Origin: MH13 sp040219355 | GTDB lineage: Bacteria > Pseudomonadota > Alphaproteobacteria > Rhizobiales > MH13 | Direction of reading: 5' to 3' | NCBI GenBank assembly: GCA_040219355.1 | Contig: JAVJSN010000015.1 | Location: forward strand, 372,001 to 436,000 | Length of the DNA: 64,000 nucleotides | In this document: one piece after another, positions 54,878 to 62,781 of the stretch | Numbering within the stretch: the first letter of the stretch is position 1 | Layout: each line of letters begins with the position of its first letter | Notes under the pieces: model-generated | What the model was told of the DNA's origin: nothing | Database searches by the model: none | The model's input: only the letters and a program-made list of their open reading frames with translations | Position numbers and translations under genes: made by a program

Positions 54878-55531
54878 CTAATTGGCTGCAAGCACGCGCA
54901 TGAAGCTCTCTTCCATGTGCTTGCGCATATAATCAAAGGCATCATTGGAGTTGGCTGAGAATATTTTTTCCAGCAATTCATCGTGACTTTTGGCAGAGGA
55001 AATTAGGTCTGCTTTGGTGGCAAATTTCTTGGCGCGAAATGGCCCGGTACGCCGCCGAAAATCTGATGCCATCTGTTGGATGTAGGGATTTCCAGTCGCT
55101 TGGTAGATGGCGAAGTGTAGTGCTTCGTTGGCGCGAAGATAGGCTGGAAAATCGCCAGCATTTGCGGCCTTATGGCAACGTGCCTGCGCCTCTTCAATCT
55201 GAGAACGGGCAAGCAATGTGAGGCGTTGCGCCACCAGGCGGGCGCAAAGGGCCTCGATTTCGTGCATAGCTTCGAACATTTGCGCAAGGTCTTCGCGGCT
55301 GTATTGCGCAACCCGCGCACCACGACCTTCGCCTGTTTCCAGAACGCCTTGAGCGGTCAGTCGACCCAGTGCCTCGCGTACAGGCGTGCGCGAAGCTCCA
55401 AAGCGTTCAGCCAGTCTTGTTTCGTCAAGCCGTTCGCCAGGTGCAATCTGGCCAGCGGCGATCTCATCCAAGAGGGCGGCCTCGATCTTTTGTGCAACGC
55501 TGACGCGGCCCCGTTGGTTCTCAGACCTCAT
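54878..55531 (-). CDS. GntR-family regulator, FadR subfamily (FCD domain)
   Basis: 217 residues; AGGGGAGG sits 6 bases before the ATG. Winged HTH at about 12-75 (PGERLDETRLAERFGASRTPVREALGRL) and an all-helical FCD ligand domain from about 90 with the metal/ligand His residues in NEALHFAIYQATGNPY and AKSHDELLEKIF. It lies between two copies of the TTTGTATACAAA palindrome and is the likely repressor of both the enzyme operon (its own strand) and the ABC transporter operon (divergent). Confidence 0.9.
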   Translation of the reverse strand: MRSENQRGRVSVAQKIEAALLDEIAAGQIAPGERLDETRLAERFGASRTPVREALGRLTAQGVLETGEGRGARVAQYSREDLAQMFEAMHEIEALCARLVAQRLTLLARSQIEEAQARCHKAANAGDFPAYLRANEALHFAIYQATGNPYIQQMASDFRRRTGPFRAKKFATKADLISSAKSHDELLEKIFSANSNDAFDYMRKHMEESFMRVLAAN

Positions 55532-55614
55532 ACCTAGCCTCCCCTTTGTCTGGTTAGGTACCGCAATCGTCGCTTAAAAACAATCATAGCGTCATATTGT
55601 ATGTTTTTGATTGC

Positions 55615-55628
55615 TTTTGTATACAAAA
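55615..55628. promoter_or_regulatory. palindromic GntR-type operator in the divergent promoter
   Basis: TTTTGTATACAAAA is a perfect 14-bp palindrome, 41 bases upstream of the ABC transporter ATPase start and 84 bases from the regulator start. Its 12-bp core is identical to the site at 54807-54818. The two sites bracket the GntR gene. Confidence 0.72.
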
Positions 55629-55668
55629 TATGTGTTGCTTGTGGAACTGGGAGAAAAGAAGAGCTGAA

Positions 55669-56748
55669 ATGCCCGAAATCCGGCTGGAAAACCTACGCAA
55701 GGCTTATGGTCCCGTCACTGTGATCGAGGATCTGAACCTTACCATGAATGATGGTGAGTTCACGGTTCTCGTGGGCCCCTCAGGGTGTGGCAAGTCCACC
55801 ACTTTGCGGATGATTGCTGGGCTTGAGTCCGTGACAGGTGGCTCGATTTCAATCGGCGATCGTGATGTGACCCGGCTTGATCCTAAGGATCGCGATCTCG
55901 CGATGGTTTTTCAGGATTATGCGCTCTATCCGCATATGAACGTTGCCAAGAATATGTCGTTTGCGTTGCGGTTGGCGCGATATCCCAAAGCAGAGATCGA
56001 CTCTCGGGTAAAAGAGGTCGCCGCAACACTTGGGCTCGATCAGCATTTGCACCGACGTCCGGGTGAGTTGTCAGGCGGTCAGCGACAGCGCGTTGCCATG
56101 GGGCGGGCGCTTGTGCGCGACGCTTCAACATTTTTGTTCGATGAACCTCTGTCCAATTTGGATGCGAAACTGCGCGGGCAAATGCGCGCTGAGTTGGCGC
56201 TGATGAGCAAGCGTATCCAAAAGAACATGGTCTATGTGACCCATGATCAAATCGAAGCGATGACGCTGGGCGACAAAATTGTGGTCATGCGAGGCGGTGA
56301 GATCATGCAGGCTGGCACGCCAGAAGCGCTTTATCGCCGTCCAGCCAGTCGGTTTGTGGCCGGGTTCATCGGCTCGCCCACGATGAACTTCTTGAACGCA
56401 GAATTGGTTCAGGAAGGCGATCAGGTTTTAGTCTCCGGCCCTGGCTTCCGCATCCCGCTAACCCCCGAGCGCGCCAGCGGTCTGTCCAGCTATCATGGGC
56501 AGGCCGTTCAGGTGGGCGTGCGACCGTCCGCTTTTGCTGAAGACACGGGTCCGGACGCCATGACGCTGCCGATTGTTCTGTCGGAGTACATTGGTGCCCA
56601 GTCAGTGCTTATTTCCGAGCTGGGCGGACAAACCATCCAAATCGAAATTTCAACGGCCGCGCCAATCCCGTCTGGAGAGTCGCGCTCGTTCCGTATCGAT
56701 ACTGGGGAACTGCACCTCTTTAATCCGAAAACTGAAGCAGCGCTCTAA
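55669..56748 (+). CDS. sugar-type ABC transporter ATPase (MalK/UgpC type)
   Basis: 359 residues from ATG 55669; upstream in-frame codons run through the operator and were excluded. Walker A GPSGCGKS, Q-loop MVFQDYALYPHM, signature LSGGQRQR, Walker B TFLFDEPLSNLD and H-loop VYVTHDQIEAMTL are all canonical. A TOBE domain follows from about residue 235. First gene of the transporter operon, in contrast to the usual order with the binding protein first. Confidence 0.93.
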   Translation: MPEIRLENLRKAYGPVTVIEDLNLTMNDGEFTVLVGPSGCGKSTTLRMIAGLESVTGGSISIGDRDVTRLDPKDRDLAMVFQDYALYPHMNVAKNMSFALRLARYPKAEIDSRVKEVAATLGLDQHLHRRPGELSGGQRQRVAMGRALVRDASTFLFDEPLSNLDAKLRGQMRAELALMSKRIQKNMVYVTHDQIEAMTLGDKIVVMRGGEIMQAGTPEALYRRPASRFVAGFIGSPTMNFLNAELVQEGDQVLVSGPGFRIPLTPERASGLSSYHGQAVQVGVRPSAFAEDTGPDAMTLPIVLSEYIGAQSVLISELGGQTIQIEISTAAPIPSGESRSFRIDTGELHLFNPKTEAAL

Positions 56749-56799
56749 GCGTCGCTGAAAACCGGCCAAAATGGCCATCATCATCTTGGGAGGAATAAG

Positions 56800-58140
56800 A
56801 TGAAATTGATCAAGACAATAGCCCTTGCGGCGCTTGTCGGCACTGCGATCAGCAGCGCTCCGGCATCGGCGCAGATGCCAGAAGCGGTTTACGCGCCTTA
56901 TCAGGCCGTGACGCTGGTGGTGAACTTCCCTGCGCACCCGCACTATGATGCAGCGATGCGCGTGTTGCCGCTTTTCACCGAAGAAACGGGCATCGAAGTT
57001 GAAGTCGATCAGCTTCAATATCTGCGTATGCGCGAGCGCCAAACACTTGAACTGACGCAGGATGAAGGCGACTACGATCTCATCGCTTACGTTGTGTTCT
57101 CGAAGGCTGACTATGTGTTCGCCGATCAGCTGCACAATTTGGCACGGTTCTTCATGGACCCTTTGCTCGCCGATCCAAATTACAATGCTGACGACCTGAT
57201 CGACGGTTATGTGCAAAACATTGGCGTTGCTGGCGGTACCAAAGGCTATCTGCCGGGGCCCACTGGTTCTCTGTTCGGCATTCCGTTCGGTTCAGAAACA
57301 TCGGTTCTAGGCTACCGTACCGACGTGTTTGAAGAGCATGGCCTGGAAGTGCCCGAGACTTATGAAGAGCTTCTTGAACTTGCCTGCCTGATCACTGAGC
57401 TGGAGCCCGGTATGGGCGGTCTCGCATCGCGCGCAGCGTCCGGTCACCAGGCAAGCCACGCTTATCTGTTGCACCTCAACCCTCTGGGCGGTGGTATCTT
57501 TGATGACAATTGGGAGCCTATCGTCAACAATGCCCAGGGTGTGGAAGCAGCCCAAGCACTGAAGACTATTGTGGATTGCGGCATCGAAGGCTCAACCACC
57601 TTTGGCCCGTCTGAGGCTGCGGCGGCCTTTGCTCAAGGTCAGTATGCGATGTTCTTGGACTCCATCGCTTTCGCAGCTGGGTTTGAGGATCCTTCGCGTT
57701 CCACAGTTGCCGGTAATGTCGGTTGGGCCATGCACCCCATGGGTGTTGAACGGGCTTCGCAGACCGGTGGTTTCGGTCTGGCCATCCCACGCAATGCGCC
57801 AAACGCTGAAGCGGCATTCTTGCTGATGCAGTGGCTGACCAGCCCACGGATCGATCTAATGATCGCCATGGAAGGTGGAAACCCGTCGCGGTTCTCGACT
57901 TACCAGGATGCCGCGCTAAACGAGCGCTTCCCATACTCGGCAACATTCGGTGAAGCTCTGCGCTTTGCTGATCCAGACTGGCGTCCAATCATCCCGACTT
58001 GGGGAGAAATCAATGCTGATCTAGGCACCACACTCAGCCAAATCCTGACAGAGGACCTGGACATCCAGGAAGGTCTGGACGGCGTTGCAGAACGTGCACG
58101 TGGGATCATGGACGAAGCCGGCTACTACGCCTGGCGGTAA
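56800..58140 (+). CDS. sugar-type ABC transporter, substrate-binding protein (family 1)
   Basis: 446 residues, with signal peptide ending ASA|QMP and GGGAGGAATAAG before the ATG. SBP_bac_1 pattern: LFTEETGIEVEVDQL, the domain-linking GIPFGSETSVLGYRTDVFEEHG, and MFLDSIAFAAGF. The pocket cannot be assigned to a substrate by eye; the polyol and sugar-acid groups of family 1 are both possible. Confidence 0.9.
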   Translation: MKLIKTIALAALVGTAISSAPASAQMPEAVYAPYQAVTLVVNFPAHPHYDAAMRVLPLFTEETGIEVEVDQLQYLRMRERQTLELTQDEGDYDLIAYVVFSKADYVFADQLHNLARFFMDPLLADPNYNADDLIDGYVQNIGVAGGTKGYLPGPTGSLFGIPFGSETSVLGYRTDVFEEHGLEVPETYEELLELACLITELEPGMGGLASRAASGHQASHAYLLHLNPLGGGIFDDNWEPIVNNAQGVEAAQALKTIVDCGIEGSTTFGPSEAAAAFAQGQYAMFLDSIAFAAGFEDPSRSTVAGNVGWAMHPMGVERASQTGGFGLAIPRNAPNAEAAFLLMQWLTSPRIDLMIAMEGGNPSRFSTYQDAALNERFPYSATFGEALRFADPDWRPIIPTWGEINADLGTTLSQILTEDLDIQEGLDGVAERARGIMDEAGYYAWR

Positions 58141-58154
58141 GCCAATACGCTTTG

Positions 58155-58184
58155 CGGCGGGCCGACTTACCGGTCCGCCGTTTT
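58155..58184 (+). terminator. hairpin with T-run after the binding-protein gene
   Basis: CGGCGGGCCG (58155-58164) and CGGTCCGCCG (58171-58180) form a 10-bp stem with one G-U and a 6-base loop, followed by TTTT. This is likely a leaky terminator that keeps permease expression below that of the binding protein. Confidence 0.7.
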
Positions 58185-58212
58185 CGCTTTTCGAAGGTTC
58201 GGCGCAAAGCTC

Positions 58213-59151
58213 ATGAACATCCAAGCTGCCAATCGGCTCACGCCCTATATGTTTTTGGCACCGGCTGCCGCGGTGATGATCATCGCGCTGCTCTATCCGA
58301 TCGGCTACATGGTCTATGCGAGCTTTTTGGATTGGAATCCCAGTCAGCGCATTGGCGAAGCTGAATTTGTCGGTCTGCGCAATTACATAAATCTCTGGAA
58401 TTCCGCCAGTTTTTGGGAAAGTTTTTGGGTCACCATTCGCTTCGCGGCGTTTGTCGTGTCCATCGAAATGTTCCTTGGTGTTGGGCTCGCGCTGCTGCTT
58501 GATCGTCAATTGCGCGGCATGGCCGTTCTGCGCACGATTTTTATCTTGCCGATGATGATTGCGCCCATCGTTGTTGGTTTGATGTGGCGCTACATGTACC
58601 ATCCGCAGGTTGGCGTGTTTAACCGCTGGCTGAACAATCTGGGCTTCGACACAATCCCCTTTCTTGGCGACAGTTCCTGGGCATTCGCCTCTGTTGTCAT
58701 TGCGGATATCTGGCAGTGGACGCCATTCATTTTCATTTTGGCTCTTGCTGCGTTGCAGTCCTTACCGTCCTCAGCGTTGGAAGCTGCGCGGGTTGATGGT
58801 GCCACCGGCTGGCAGCAAATTCTCTACATCAAGCTGCCCCTCATGTTGCCGGTGCTGATCGTTACCTGCCTGTTGCGTCTGATCGATGCTTTCAAGGTGC
58901 TCGAGGTGATCCTGGTCATGACCAATGGCGGGCCAGGGCTATCAACCGAGATTCTGGCCCTGCGTATCTCGCGCACGGCCTCTGAATTCCGACAGCTGGG
59001 TGAGGCAGCGGCGATGTCGAACTATCTGCTTATTCTTCTCATGGCGATCACGGCCATCATGTTTGTATACACGCGGCTCAATGATGCCCGGTTGGCGCGG
59101 ATACGCGCAGCGGGGGCTAAGGCCGCTCAGGCCGAAGAGGAGGCGGCTTAG
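58213..59151 (+). CDS. sugar-type ABC transporter permease (MalF/UgpA type)
   Basis: 312 residues with six TM spans. The coupling loop is SLPSSALEAARVDGATGWQQI and the following VILVMTNGGPGLSTEIL is the conserved periplasmic-side stretch. A charged Ala/Arg/Glu-rich C-terminal tail of about 25 residues follows TM6. The next permease begins 1 base after its stop. Confidence 0.92.
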   Translation: MNIQAANRLTPYMFLAPAAAVMIIALLYPIGYMVYASFLDWNPSQRIGEAEFVGLRNYINLWNSASFWESFWVTIRFAAFVVSIEMFLGVGLALLLDRQLRGMAVLRTIFILPMMIAPIVVGLMWRYMYHPQVGVFNRWLNNLGFDTIPFLGDSSWAFASVVIADIWQWTPFIFILALAALQSLPSSALEAARVDGATGWQQILYIKLPLMLPVLIVTCLLRLIDAFKVLEVILVMTNGGPGLSTEILALRISRTASEFRQLGEAAAMSNYLLILLMAITAIMFVYTRLNDARLARIRAAGAKAAQAEEEAA

Positions 59152-59152
59152 C

Positions 59153-60028
59153 ATGTCGCAAGGACACATCGAGAATCGCGCAAACCCAGCCTTCTATGTG
59201 CTGCTCATCTGTCTGGTGGTGATGTCTGCTGGTCCAATCGTGCTCATGCTGGCCAATTCGTTCAAGCTGAACGTGGATATCACCTCGCCAACAGCCAGTC
59301 TGTTTTTCATGCCGACGTTGCAAAATTACGAAACGGCGTTGTGCGAATTTCTGCCCTACGAGCCTGAGCATCTGCGCCGCTGTGACCCGACCTTTGGTCG
59401 TGCGCTGGTCAATTCACTGATCATTTCTTTGGTCTCTACAGCTCTTACCCTCATTCTTGGCTGCATGGCTGCCTATTCCATTGTGCGGTTTCGTTTCATG
59501 GGCCGTGATACAGCAAGCTTCACAACGCTTATCATGCGTATGGTGCCGCCTGCTGTGCTGTTGGTTCCCGTGTTCGGCATTTGGAACGAACAGTTTGGTC
59601 TCGATGGCACGCGTTCTGGCATCATTCTTGTCTATGTGGCGATGAACTTGCCGTTTGTGATCTGGATATTGCAGAGTTTTATCGTGCAGGTGCCAATACA
59701 GTTGGAAGAGGCTGCGCGCATCGACGGGGCAGGGCCATTTCGTGTGTTTTTCCTGGTGGTTCTGCCGCTGATCAAACCAGGGCTCGCCGCCGCAGCGATC
59801 TTCACCTTCCGGGTGGCATGGAACGAATTTCTGTTGGCCAACGCGCTGTCAGACCGCAATTCTCGCACCGTTCCGGTCACCATTGTGAACTCAATCACTG
59901 AGTACAATATTGACTGGGGCGTGATCATGGCGACGGGCATGTTGCTTGCCATTCCACCCATCCTCTTCACATTTTTCGCCTCGCGTCAGATCATTACCGG
60001 CATGACCGCGGGTGCCGTGAAGGGTTAG
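59153..60028 (+). CDS. sugar-type ABC transporter permease (MalG/UgpE type)
   Basis: 291 residues from ATG 59153 with AGGAGG at 59139-59144. Six TM spans; coupling loop QVPIQLEEAARIDGAGPFRV; a C-terminal AGAVKG ending. A periplasmic loop of about 45 residues after TM1 contains two Cys (ALCEFL and LRRCDPTFGRAL), which could form a disulfide and is not typical of MalG. Confidence 0.92.
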   Translation: MSQGHIENRANPAFYVLLICLVVMSAGPIVLMLANSFKLNVDITSPTASLFFMPTLQNYETALCEFLPYEPEHLRRCDPTFGRALVNSLIISLVSTALTLILGCMAAYSIVRFRFMGRDTASFTTLIMRMVPPAVLLVPVFGIWNEQFGLDGTRSGIILVYVAMNLPFVIWILQSFIVQVPIQLEEAARIDGAGPFRVFFLVVLPLIKPGLAAAAIFTFRVAWNEFLLANALSDRNSRTVPVTIVNSITEYNIDWGVIMATGMLLAIPPILFTFFASRQIITGMTAGAVKG

Positions 60029-60033
60029 CGTCG

Positions 60034-61242
60034 ATGGGTTGTTCCGTCCTGCTGCTGGCGACGATGGAAACCAAACAAGAGGCCATTGCCTACTTTCAGG
60101 CGGTAATGGATCGGCATGGTGTGCATTGTCATATGCTCGATCTGTCGCTGAACGCTCGCGGCGAGGTCCTTTCTGGTGTGCGCAAACTTCAAACGATGGC
60201 TGAGGTGGCAAACAACGCCGCGGTTCTGGCGCGTGACGCCATTGAAGCAGGGGCAACGGCGGCTGTTTCCATTGGTGGCGGGACTGGCGGAGAAATTGCG
60301 CTGCAAGTGATGCGCAGCATGCCGTTTGCCTTCCCCAAAATGTTGGTGACGACGCTACCGTTCGATCCGCGTTACGCCTTGGCCGACAATGCCATTGTTG
60401 TTGTCCCGACTCTTGCTGATGTCTGCGGGATCAATGCTGCTTTGCGGCAGGCGCTGGAAAATGCTGGTGCCATGCTGGCCGGGCTTTGCCAGGCCTCAAC
60501 CACCTTGCCGCACGTTTCTGCCAACCCTTCGGTCGGCATTACCGCGCTTGGTGCAACCGGTGCCTGCGCTGACGGTTTGGCAAACGCGCTAAAGGCCGAA
60601 GGGCAAGAGGCCACCGTGTTCCACGCCAATGGCTTTGGAGGAGCGGCCTACGCCCGTTTTGCACGCTGCGGTACGTTCCACTCGGTTGTCGATATGACGC
60701 TGCATGAACTCACCCGCATCCACGTGGCAGGCGCGCATGTCCACATGCCTGATCGGTTGACGGCGGCACGTGATGCCGGTGTCCCGCAGGTCGTACTGCC
60801 TGGCGGATTGAATTTCATCGGGCTAGGGGAATTGGCTCTGGTGCCACCAGCCTATCTGGAGCGACCGCATTATCAACATACCGGCTTTTTTACCCATGTT
60901 CAGGTGACTGAGGACGAAATGGTCCATGTCGCGGGCAAGCTGGCCGACGCTTTAAACGGCGCCACTGCGCCGGTTTCTGTTTTGGTGCCTATGGGTGGTT
61001 TTTCCCATCAGGATGCGCCCGGTGGCGCGATTGAATCTCCGGTGCTGCGCGACGCGTTTCTCGGTGTGATGCAAGATTCCTTGTCATCATCCGTCACGTT
61101 GCGCCCGCTCGATCATCACATCAACGATGCCCGCACAGTGCGCGCCATCATGGATGTCCTGCGTCACCACTTGCCTGCCCCCAACGAAGCTCCCCAAAAA
61201 GCCCCCCATGAAGGAACGATCCATGTCCGCGCAGAAGCCTGA
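60034..61242 (+). CDS. Tm-1-like ATP-binding protein (UPF0261)
   Basis: 402 residues, starting 5 bases after the permease stop. An N-terminal Rossmann-like domain has LLLATMETKQEAIAYF and SIGGGTGGEIALQVM; ITALGATGACADGL and VVLPGGLNFIGLGE mark the second domain. The family includes the N-terminal half of tomato Tm-1 and many uncharacterised bacterial proteins found in sugar or sugar-acid operons. No reaction is known for most. It overlaps the aldolase gene by 20 bases, which argues for linked function. Confidence 0.85.
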   Translation: MGCSVLLLATMETKQEAIAYFQAVMDRHGVHCHMLDLSLNARGEVLSGVRKLQTMAEVANNAAVLARDAIEAGATAAVSIGGGTGGEIALQVMRSMPFAFPKMLVTTLPFDPRYALADNAIVVVPTLADVCGINAALRQALENAGAMLAGLCQASTTLPHVSANPSVGITALGATGACADGLANALKAEGQEATVFHANGFGGAAYARFARCGTFHSVVDMTLHELTRIHVAGAHVHMPDRLTAARDAGVPQVVLPGGLNFIGLGELALVPPAYLERPHYQHTGFFTHVQVTEDEMVHVAGKLADALNGATAPVSVLVPMGGFSHQDAPGGAIESPVLRDAFLGVMQDSLSSSVTLRPLDHHINDARTVRAIMDVLRHHLPAPNEAPQKAPHEGTIHVRAEA

Positions 61243-61894
61243 CGCTAGTGAACTAGAAGCCAAAAAAGATGCGCTGATCGCCACCGCCCGCCGCTGCTTC
61301 GACGTTGGTCTGCAAACCAATGCTGGGGGCAACCTTTCTGTGCGCTTAGCCTCGGCAGAAGCTATCGTTATCAAGCCGTCAGGCGTGGGATTTGCTGAAT
61401 GCACGCGTGACAATCTACAGGTCGCCTATTTGGATGGAACCCTGGAACCATCAGCGTTCAAACCGTCCAAAGACTTAGATTTTCACGCCGATCTTTACCG
61501 TATTCGCCGCGACATCAATGCCATCGTGCATTGCCATAGCCCGTGGGCAACAGGCTATGCGTCGGCAGGAATCGAGATCCCATGCCTGACCGTTCAGACG
61601 ATTGAAAAGATCGGTCGCATGCCCCTAATTCCGCTCTCTGCAAATGGTGGACCGCAGACCGATGTAGAAATTTCACCGGTGTTCCGTGACCCATCCATTC
61701 GTGCTGCCGTCCTTGCCAATCACGGAACCATCGGTGTTGGTAAAACGCTTATGGCGGCGCAGTATCTCGCTGAAATTATTGAGGAAACAGCTCATATCGC
61801 ATTCGTGCGCGATGCCTTGATGGTTGCTCACGGGAAGACCATGGCGGACTTGCCTCGCTATGGTACCGCCAAGGATGCTGCTGCGGCGTCCTGA
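61223..61894 (+). CDS. class II aldolase/adducin-family protein with Glu-to-Asp change
   Basis: 223 residues from ATG 61223 (AAGGA upstream); it starts within the Tm-1-like gene. NAGGNLSVR and KPSGVGF bind phosphate; zinc ligands His103 and His105 (VHCHS) and His167 (LANHGTIG) are intact. The catalytic Glu of fuculose-phosphate aldolase (PSSEWRFH) is Asp84 here (PSKDLDFH). This second aldolase differs from the one at 52018 in length and active site, so the two probably have different substrates. Confidence 0.87.
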   Translation: MSAQKPDASELEAKKDALIATARRCFDVGLQTNAGGNLSVRLASAEAIVIKPSGVGFAECTRDNLQVAYLDGTLEPSAFKPSKDLDFHADLYRIRRDINAIVHCHSPWATGYASAGIEIPCLTVQTIEKIGRMPLIPLSANGGPQTDVEISPVFRDPSIRAAVLANHGTIGVGKTLMAAQYLAEIIEETAHIAFVRDALMVAHGKTMADLPRYGTAKDAAAAS

Positions 61895-62000
61895 TCCAAG
61901 AGGTGCGATACAGCACCGCGTCAATCCGATTTTTCTTCACCAGGTTCGCGCGATATGTAAGGGTTGCCTTAGGTAATCGCGTATCGTCCAGGACCGGTTG

Positions 62001-62759
62001 ATGAACCATTCTTTGCCACAGGCGTCGTTTCGTACGCGCTGTGATCAGTGTTCCATTCATAACAGAGCCATATGCAGCCGTGCGTCATCTGCGGCGGCGC
62101 AAGAACTGCAGAATCTTAGCCGTATCCGCCGGTTTTCCGCCGGTCAGGTGATCATCGCGGAGCATACTGAGAGCCTGTTCATGGGCAATGTGGTTACGGG
62201 GATGGTCAAGCTGTGCAAAACGCTTGAAGACGGTCGGCAGCAAGTTGTCGGGCTTCTGTTCCCCTCTGATTTTTTTGGCCGCCCGTTTGAAGAACAGTCA
62301 CCTTTTTCTTTTGAGGCGGCGACCGACGTTGAGATTTGCGTTTTCGAGCGCCAAGCCTTTGAGGCTCTGCTCGCACGCTTTCCGGAAGTCGAGCATGAGT
62401 TGCTGGTTCAGGTGTTGACCGAGCTAGACGCGGCGCGTGAGTGGATGGTGCTGCTTGGCTGTCAAACCGCCCGCGAGAAGGTGGCAAGTTTTCTGCTGAT
62501 GCTGTTGCGCAGATCTGGTCTTATGGGCTGCGATAAAGCCGATACTCCCGAGGCGCGCATTGTTACAGTTCCTGTGAGCCGGAAGGATGTGGCGCTCTAT
62601 CTCGGCACGACACCAGAGACTGTTTCGCGGCAAATTCAGTGGATGTCGCGCAATGAAATTGTGCGCATTATCGACAGTCAAACCTTCGCGGTTCTTAGTC
62701 CACAAAGGTTGGCGCACGCCGCTTCGCGCGAAGAATGGCTGGATGAGCTTAGCGCTTAG
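62001..62759 (+). CDS. fnrL: Crp/Fnr-family oxygen-sensing regulator, FnrL type
   Basis: 252 residues from ATG 62001 (AGGA 7 bases upstream); TTG 61998 is the alternative. N-terminal cysteines Cys14, Cys17 and Cys25 (C-X2-C-X7-C, as in FnrL of Rhodobacter) and a central Cys113 can hold a [4Fe-4S] cluster. The cyclic-nucleotide-fold domain is followed by a winged HTH with SRKDVALYLGTTPETVSRQ. Loss of the cluster in oxygen would switch off activation of micro-aerobic genes. It converges on the PEP synthase gene. Confidence 0.9.
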   Translation: MNHSLPQASFRTRCDQCSIHNRAICSRASSAAAQELQNLSRIRRFSAGQVIIAEHTESLFMGNVVTGMVKLCKTLEDGRQQVVGLLFPSDFFGRPFEEQSPFSFEAATDVEICVFERQAFEALLARFPEVEHELLVQVLTELDAAREWMVLLGCQTAREKVASFLLMLLRRSGLMGCDKADTPEARIVTVPVSRKDVALYLGTTPETVSRQIQWMSRNEIVRIIDSQTFAVLSPQRLAHAASREEWLDELSA

Positions 62760-62781
62760 CTGATCCAGCCTTCTGCCTTGG

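Noticed and set aside
53850..55531. Quorum-quenching locus (lactonase next to a GntR regulator)
   Set aside because: The lactonase is in an operon with a phosphatase, an aldolase and a kinase under the same operator, so a carbohydrate lactone is a better fit; no LuxI/LuxR genes are present.
59065..59076. A further GTATAC-containing site (TTTGTATACACG)
   Set aside because: It lies inside the MalF-type permease gene and breaks the palindrome at the outer bases, so it is not counted as a GntR operator.
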